DNA of 64,000 nt from Mangifera indica (Eukaryota > Streptophyta > Magnoliopsida > Sapindales > Anacardiaceae), in NCBI RefSeq assembly GCF_011075055.1, contig NC_058150.1, positions 11,437,408-11,501,407 of the forward strand. Direction: 5' to 3'. The position numbers and the translations under genes were made by a program. Positions 58,138-64,000 of this stretch are shown here, piece after piece. Numbering within the stretch: position 1 is the stretch's first letter; the number at the start of each line of letters is the position of its first letter. The notes beneath the pieces are model-generated. The model ran no database searches. It had not been told where the DNA came from and worked only from the letters and a program-made list of their open reading frames with translations.

Positions 58138-59144
58138 TTTAAAATTCAAATAAACCATCCCACACTTAGCAAAGCTTAAAACCCAGGTCCCAGTAGTTAT
58201 GTTTTCATTTTCTCCTAGATATGTGATTACAAAAACTTTTGTGTTCTACTTGATATACTGAATTTTTTCAGTTAATTAATTAATACTTTAATTTATTTAA
58301 CTTTGAAACAATAGCATATATCAAGCACTTATAAATTATTTTACAAAATCACATTGTACATGCTCTATAAATTTCAAATCTCTAATAAAATAAATAACAT
58401 TATAAAGATTTAGATATATTCTTACTTAGATCTTTCTGAGTTTGATGCAAGATTTCAACAATTTTGTTTTTGTTTCTTTGCTAAAAAGTGGCTGAGCTTT
58501 CCTCTTTTTACAAAGATTGTCAAACTATAGTGTATTATGAGTAAAACTCAGATCCCATACATTTTAGGTATCCACATTTTGTGACAGTATTTTACATATT
58601 ATAATCACTAAAATTAACAAAATAATTAAAAAAAAGCTAAATGATGTTAAAAAATAATAAATATGATAATAGTTTGAAATCACAAATTATGGTCGAATCA
58701 CTAATTTTATTAAGTATTAAAAATCTAATTTTTTGTATAGTGTATTATGTATCATATCATATGATATATCGTTAAAAAAAATAAAATAGAGTAATGTTAT
58801 ATGTATACAATTTTTAATAAACAGATGATATATCACAATGTAATTGAATATTATTTTATATTTAATTTAAAACTATCAAATCACACAATGATAATATTAT
58901 ATGTATATTTAAAAGTATGTACACATAGTTTTATTAAATAAAATAAAAAAATTTAATTATCACGTCATCATCTTAAAAATATCACAATACTTCCTAACTT
59001 TCTAAAATTTTTTAAATACACCACCACCACATCATCACTTTCTCCAAGAAGGTGTACCAATTGATATTAATAAAATATATCGTATCATATAATACGTATT
59101 ATATTATATGATATATTAACCGCATCATATAAATTTTGATATAC

Positions 59145-59147
<3 letters not shown>
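58046..59147. other. AT-rich, no gene; (AT)n at 58108-58128
   Basis: Very AT-rich with short palindromic words such as ATATCATATGATAT. No supported gene. Confidence 0.45.

Positions 59148-59232
<85 letters not shown>
59148..59232. repeat. Compound microsatellite (TA)n(GT)n
   Basis: About 50 bp of TA repeats run directly into about 34 bp of GT repeats, ending 15 bp before a MULE target duplication. The frame at 59197-59409 reads through it and is not a gene. Confidence 0.95.
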
Positions 59233-59234
<2 letters not shown>

Positions 59235-59247
59235 CACTTGTTTCGTA

Positions 59248-59256
59248 TATTATAGA
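59248..59256. repeat. 9-bp target duplication (left) of the MULE
   Basis: TATTATAGA, repeated exactly at 60137-60145. Confidence 0.92.
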
Positions 59257-60136
59257 GGCCAAACGACTATTTTCCACCCAAGGTTTGATGTTTTCTCAAG
59301 TTTCCATCTTTTAACTATGGAAACACCAAACACCCACCTATGGGCGGTTAGATTTAACAAAACTCTAACGGTGGTAAATTTAATCTCATTTTTCCCCTTA
59401 AAAGTTTAAAAACTAACATTTTTTCCCTAAGCTAAGTTTGAAAAGATCGCATTTCCCCCCTAGGGTTTATTTCCAAACCCTTTCACTTTCTTCGACGCCA
59501 TCACCGGCCGTCTTCCCCTCCCAACGGTTTCTCTTCCACCGACGACCCCCCTCAACTCTTGCACTACGCATCCGATGCAGAGAGAAGTCGTCTGAGAAGA
59601 GAAATCGTCTTCCCAAATGATGAAGACGAGATCGATCGATCTCATCTTCGTCGTCTGGAAAGACGATCGTCTTCCTAGATGAAGACGACTCGTCTTCCCA
59701 GACGATGACGACTGGGAAGACGAAGTTCGTCTTCCCCGAAGAAGTTCTTCGTCTTCCACGGCTTCTCTGACTTCGATCGGACATCCAAATGGGAGGAAAG
59801 AGATCGTCGGAAGGAGAGGATGCTTCGGGAGGGAGAGGCCATCGACAATGGAGCCGGAGATGTCGTCGGAGATTTCAAAACGAAACCCTAGGGTGAAACT
59901 ATGATTTTTAAAACTTAGGCTGGGGGAAAATTTTAGTTTTTAAAGTTTAGGAGGGCAAAATTAGATTCTATTTTAGTTTACTTTTAATATTATAGCAAAA
60001 ATGACAATTTTACCGTTACCACTGTTAGGGTTTTATTAAATCTAATCGGTCATGGGTGGGTGTTTGGTGTTTCTATAGTTAAAGGGTGGAAACTTGAGAA
60101 AACATCAAACCTTGGGTTGGAAATAGTCGTTTGGCC
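59257..60136. mobile_element. Non-autonomous MULE, perfect 9-bp TSD, hairpin-rich core
   Basis: 880 bp. Long inverted termini of about 120 bp: left GGCCAAACGACTATTTTCC, right read inward GGCCAAACGACTATTTCC, both continuing with AAGGTTTGATGTTTTCTCAA. Flanked by TATTATAGA on both sides. The GC-rich core (59490-59870) is full of CGTCTTC/GAAGACG words, partly palindromic (CGTCTTCCCAGACGATG, then GACTGGGAAGACGAA). This opens frames in several phases without a known protein. The right half matches 3638-4081 next to the MULE transposase relic, so both belong to one family. Confidence 0.92.
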
Positions 60137-60145
60137 TATTATAGA

Positions 60146-61287
60146 ATATTAATATCAATAAAGTCACAAACTTTTCAAACAAAAAGGAAATACAGACAAG
60201 AACAACAATTATAGCAACTCATCTTTGAAAAGCAAACATTGGTTGATAATGTTGGATATCTAATCAACATCCCCAATCTTTGTTACTTCAACAAGATTGG
60301 GTTCAATTTACACAAAGTTCGAATAAAACTTAATTCAAGTTCAGTTTAAAATTAACAAATTAAAACTCAAACTTAATTAAAAATAGTTTAACATTAACTT
60401 CAATTTAAATTAACTCAAACTTTATTTATTTATGAAATTGACTCTAATAATTAGACTTCAACTCGACTCATTAGAACTTAGGTCAAATTTGAGCTCAAGC
60501 CGTTTAAATAGAATTCAATCTTTTGTCAATCCTTGAAATTTTATAAAATAACAAACCAACCCAAACATGTGGTGTCATAAAATTCTTGTTAATATTGCTC
60601 TTGACATACCACATATAAATGATGATATGACGTTACTTTAATTGTTAGTGCATGAAAAATTGGCGTGCTTCCTTAAGTATTATCTAATTTCATAAGTATA
60701 GTTAAATTTTCATAAACTTTCATTATGATACAAGTTATAGGGATGAAATTATTGGAACTTAAATATTTTTGTAATTGATTATGTATAAATACCATTAAAC
60801 TAAAAAAAAATTATGTGTAAAGTTGTTCAATAAATACATTTAATATAAATGATTTTATTTATCTCATTAACATCTTCAATTTTTTATTATTAGTAGTCCA
60901 ATCCTCCAGGTTTCTACAGTCGGAATTGACGGGTGTCAAAAAATTAAACCATTGTTTAATAGACCTACATAACGATAAACAGGTCAAAAGACTTATTTTC
61001 ATCCCAGGTTTGGTATGGACAAATTTTTATCTGTTAATTTAAAAAAAAAAAATTTCAATATTCATTCCTTATCTAATTTTGTGAATATTTTTTATTAATT
61101 CAAGGTTTAGGGTTCATCAATACTCTATTATCTTTTCAAGATCACTCTGGTACAATATTAATCAAGATTAAGTAAAGATTAAATAGGATTATCACGCAAG
61201 AATGTAAAGAAACATGCAATTAACAAATGACAAGGATTTTTATTTAGTTGAAGTCTTCACTGAATACACAACATATAGACTCGAAGG
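60146..61287. other. AT-rich intergenic, nothing recognised
   Basis: No gene. About 60310-60530 has AACTTAATTCAAGTTCAGTT-type words that may be decayed TE sequence. Confidence 0.35.
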
Positions 61288-61494
61288 TCAGACCAATAAA
61301 TCAGTGTCTCCTATGCCTGTGAACTTCCAGTAATCTGTTATAAACACTGTGATTGAGAAACTAATATAGATGGTACTTAACACTGTTTTCTGTTTGTTGT
61401 AACCCAGTGGACTTCCCAAGCTCTGCTTCTCGGGTTTCCTTATCTTTCTCATCCAAACAGCTCTTTTTCTTGGGCTATCTTCACTCACTGCCAT
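61288..61494 (-). CDS. Hypothetical short ORF, basic N-terminus
   Basis: 68 codons beginning MAVSEDSPRKRAVWMRKIRK. The first 35 residues look protein-like (basic, balanced). The rest is hydrophobic and may be intron or untranslated sequence. It points away from the candidate gene start at 61861, so a shared promoter is possible. I do not recognise it. Confidence 0.2.
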   Translation of the reverse strand: MAVSEDSPRKRAVWMRKIRKPEKQSLGSPLGYNKQKTVLSTIYISFSITVFITDYWKFTGIGDTDLLV

Positions 61495-61860
61495 GCATCC
61501 CTGTGCATGTTTGATAGATCATCTTTTGATTGGTATTTTGATGGGGCGTTAAAGGTGTTGGGTTTTTTTATTATTATATAAATGATCTATTTTATACTTC
61601 CATCTAACGAAATTCATTAACAAAAACTATTCCTAGATAGATAATTAGATTTTTAAAAATTATGATTATCGTTTAATGTGTCTCTCCCATCATCTCTCTA
61701 CAAATACCAAATACGCGTAAACGAAGGCTTGCTTCTTCTATTTTAAGCTTACCAATTCACTCTCCAACATTTTCTCACAGCCATCCATTTTCACTCAGTT
61801 AAATTCATCCTTTTCTAATTTTGCTCCTTTCTTCTTTAATTGTTCTTTCACTTCCTCCAA

Positions 61861-62011
61861 ATGCCATCCTTTCTCTTAAGACTCTTCCTTCTTCACAATC
61901 TTCTCAACTCTTTTCTCCTCTTTTTTATCCCTAAGAAGCTCAGATCTTTCCTCTCCACTTCCTGGTACCCTCTGCCGCAACTAGCCGCCGCCATTATCGC
62001 CCCTAAAAAAC
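61861..62011 (+). pseudogene. Possible gene start, cut by a copia LTR
   Basis: ATG at 61861 begins MPSFLLRLFLLHNLLNSF followed by LFFIPKKLRSFLSTSWYPLP and QLAAAIIAPKK. This hydrophobic, GC-richer N-terminus would suit a signal anchor or membrane protein. The upstream 150 bp is CT-rich like a plant 5' UTR. The frame runs into the LTR at about 62011 and stops there at 62052. I do not recognise the family. The rest of the gene, if any, lies beyond the element outside the window. Confidence 0.35.
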
Positions 62012-62343
62012 TATTGGAAAATATATCCCTGGAAATCCTGCATAATCCCTGAAAATCATACTCCAGATCATTCTCCATCAATCTCCAAATCATATCCAAG
62101 ATTGATTGTTATCACATCCCTAAAGATCATATCTACATTGATGAGCAAATCAACTGTCTTCCATTCAGAGCATGATTCGATTGTACAAATATTACGTTAC
62201 CAAATGTAGACTAGAATTATAGTATATAAATCATAACATGTAAAGATTGAAAGTAATAAGAAATACAGTAATTTTTCATTTACATTTTCTGAGCTTCTCT
62301 GGTTCACTATGATAAGCCAACTCTGCTTTCTCTGATTTTGGCA
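62012..62343 (+). repeat. 5' LTR of a second copia element
   Basis: The right end ..TTTTGGCA is fixed by the primer-binding site that follows. The left border near 62012 (TATTGGAAAATATATCC) is estimated from composition and typical size, since the partner LTR is outside the window. Confidence 0.5.
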
Positions 62344-62355
62344 TGGTATCAGAGC
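62344..62355 (+). other. Primer-binding site (initiator Met tRNA)
   Basis: TGGTATCAGAGC directly after the LTR. Confidence 0.9.
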
Positions 62356-62457
62356 AATTCTCCTTTTCTTCGTCAAGTAAGCAGGCTTACTTCTTCACTG
62401 TCTAGTTCCAAGCCTTGCCCTCAACTTATTAACCTGCACAAAAGAAAAACAGATTAG

Positions 62458-63597
62458 ATGGAGCCAACCAAAACAACACCCGTCGATCCTACATCACCAG
62501 AATCCACCGTTGAAGCATCAATAGTGAACCAGGCTTCTGAAACAAACGCCAGTTCACAACAAATGTCGGCCTTTCGCCTGATTCCCACAAACAGAAATAA
62601 GCCAGAGCCTGGAGATGTTCTATACGCATCGTCATCAGATGGACCAGAGCTTGTTTTAATAAAGCAAACCTTAACTGGAACCGAGAATTATGCCCAATGG
62701 GTTAGGGATTTCAGAAGAGCACTCATAGCAAAAGAAAAAATTAGGTTCGTAGATGGCACTGTACCCATGCCATCTGAACTCGATCTTGCTCGATTTTGGG
62801 TACTATGTAACACGCTTGTCCGAGTCTGGATTAGCAATTGTTTGACTGAGGAAATTACAACAGGTCAACCACCTACAGAAGATGCTGGTGAACTATGGGG
62901 ATTCATCAAGGACATGTACGGAGCTCTGGATCTTGCGAAGATCTATAGCATGCGACAAACACTTGCCGAGATCCAACAAGACAATCAAAGTGTCACAGCT
63001 TACTTCAACAAACTTTCTGTTGCATGGAACGAGTTGGACGCTGTCGAAGAATCAATCGTCAAACCACCAGAAGTTCTCCGGTAGATTCAACGCGTGAAGG
63101 AACGGGAGAGACTGACTCATTTCCTGATGGGGTTAAACGAAGCGTTCGTCACCTTCAGAACCCATATCCTTGCGTTCGTAGAAGCGCCTTCATTACGACG
63201 AGCGTATTATCTCACCGTTCAAGATGAGAGCCAGAGAAGCGTTGGCCATGATGAAAGAGCTGCTGGAGCTGCTGCGTTCAATGCTTACCAAAGGAGGTAA
63301 GCGGCTGGAGAAGAAAGAAAGGATTTAGGGCCAGCTCAACAAGTTTTTCATTTATATGGCAAGATCAACAGCCAAGATGAAGTCAACAGATCTAATGGTG
63401 CATGTTCACCCACAGTGTAAAATCAAATTGGCTCCCAAACTTTCAATAATTTTTGTCAAGCCCCAAATAGTTTCAATAGTTACAATCAGCCTCCCAAACA
63501 AAAGGGAAAGTTGTATTGTGACTATTGCAAACGTCGTAATCACACCAAGGATACCTGCTGGAAGCTACATGGTCATCCTAGATCCAGTAGAATAAAG
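62458..63597 (+). pseudogene. gag: Copia gag with three in-frame stops
   Basis: Gag of a second copia, different from the one at 42231. It opens MEPTKTTPVDPTSPESTVEA. Conserved gag residues: SDGPELVLIKQTLTGTENYA, QWVRDFRRALIAKEKI, FVDGTVPMP, LARFWVLCNTLVRVWISNCL, DMYGALDLAKIYSMRQTLAE and FLMGLNEAFVTFRTHILAF. A zinc knuckle CDYCKRRNHTKDTC is at 63517-63558, followed by WKLHG as in the Retrofit/Ale group. One frame runs throughout, interrupted only by TAG 63082, TAA 63298 and TAA 63418, with no frameshift. Confidence 0.85.
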
Positions 63598-64000
63598 ACA
63601 AAAGGGCCCACAACGAATCAAGTAGCTTCAACTAATCTAGGATCTACAACAGGACTCTCATCTGAGCAATATGATCAACTAATTCAGCTTCTCAATCAGA
63701 TACCAAAAGGTAATGACACTACAACTTCTTACGCAGGTACGATTTCATGCTTAAATACTTTTATTTCTTCAGATGTTTGGATAATAAATTCAGGGGCTAG
63801 TGACCATATAATCTATTCTCTGGAATTTTACACCAACACCAAATATCTGTCTCCTCCAACACCTGTTAAATTACCTAATGGGACCACAACTCAAGCCAAA
63901 CAAATAGGAGATGTCCAAGTAGGTAAACTCAAACTAAAAAATGCCCTTTGCATACCCACATTTCATTTCAATCTCATCTCAGTATCCAAAATATGCATAG
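63598..64000 (+). pseudogene. pol: Copia protease region, catalytic Asp changed; runs off the window
   Basis: Same frame as gag and open to the window end. WIINSGASDHII (63778-63813) is the aspartic protease motif where the family has D in WIIDSGAS. The codon at 63787-63789 is AAT (Asn), which should abolish activity. Then KLPNGTTTQAKQIGDVQVG, LKNALCIPTFHFNLISVSKI, the usual link to integrase, which lies beyond the window. Confidence 0.85.

Noticed and set aside
59438..59878. Several overlapping Arg/Ser-rich ORFs in the second MULE
   Set aside because: Same cause: CGTCTTC/GAAGACG repeats open many frames on both strands.

Overview
This window looks like a piece of a eudicot nuclear genome, dense in transposable elements (TEs) and AT-rich. 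The evidence is plant-type Ty1/copia and Ty3/gypsy retrotransposons primed by initiator Met tRNA, Mutator-like (MULE) DNA transposons, nuclear copies of plastid DNA, plant splice sites, and remnants of plant gene families (U2AF35, a CrRLK1L receptor kinase). I cannot name the species. The protein-coding content is mostly broken TE genes. Only one host gene is convincing.

Layout: 0.6-4.1 kb, a decayed MULE transposase on the minus strand with its terminal region ending at 4081. 5.85-7.0 kb, a probable solo copia-type LTR. 7.7-9.85 kb, two old non-autonomous MULE-type elements. 10.3-11.45 kb, a hAT-like element carrying a U2AF35 pseudogene. 13.3-20.7 kb, a very old minus-strand copia relic flanked by similar direct repeats, with a 111-bp tandem array and clusters of W-box and ACGT cores at its right end. 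20.8-22.6 kb, two short TIR elements and plastid-derived atpI and trnD fragments. 22.9-30.1 kb, the host gene on the minus strand: an N-terminal SAP-like motif, then a long polar region. Four 5' exons are clear and the 3' exons are uncertain. 31.08-32.05 kb, a MULE with a perfect 9-bp target duplication. 33.5-37.5 kb, a truncated minus-strand Ty3/gypsy. 37.5-57.15 kb, a plus-strand Ty3/gypsy of the same LTR type, interrupted by a 9.5-kb Ty1/copia element (42231-51711) sitting inside its reverse transcriptase with a 5-bp duplication. A CrRLK1L kinase tail, a MULE end and a hAT-like element are also nested there. 57.2-58.05 kb, a second decayed MULE transposase N-terminus. 59.26-60.14 kb, a MULE whose end matches the end at 4081. 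61.86-62.01 kb, a possible gene start cut by a second copia element (62.0 kb to the window end).

How it fits together: most of the window is layered insertion history. The order can be read from nesting: gypsy first, then copia into its RT and hAT into its 3' LTR. At least four MULE-type elements with 9-bp duplications (two perfect on non-degenerate ends, one perfect on degenerate ends, one 8/9) and two transposase relics suggest sustained MULE activity at this locus. I found no clearly new biological system. The most distinctive items are the U2AF35 gene capture, the MULE family with hairpin- or repeat-rich GC cores, and the unresolved SAP-like gene.
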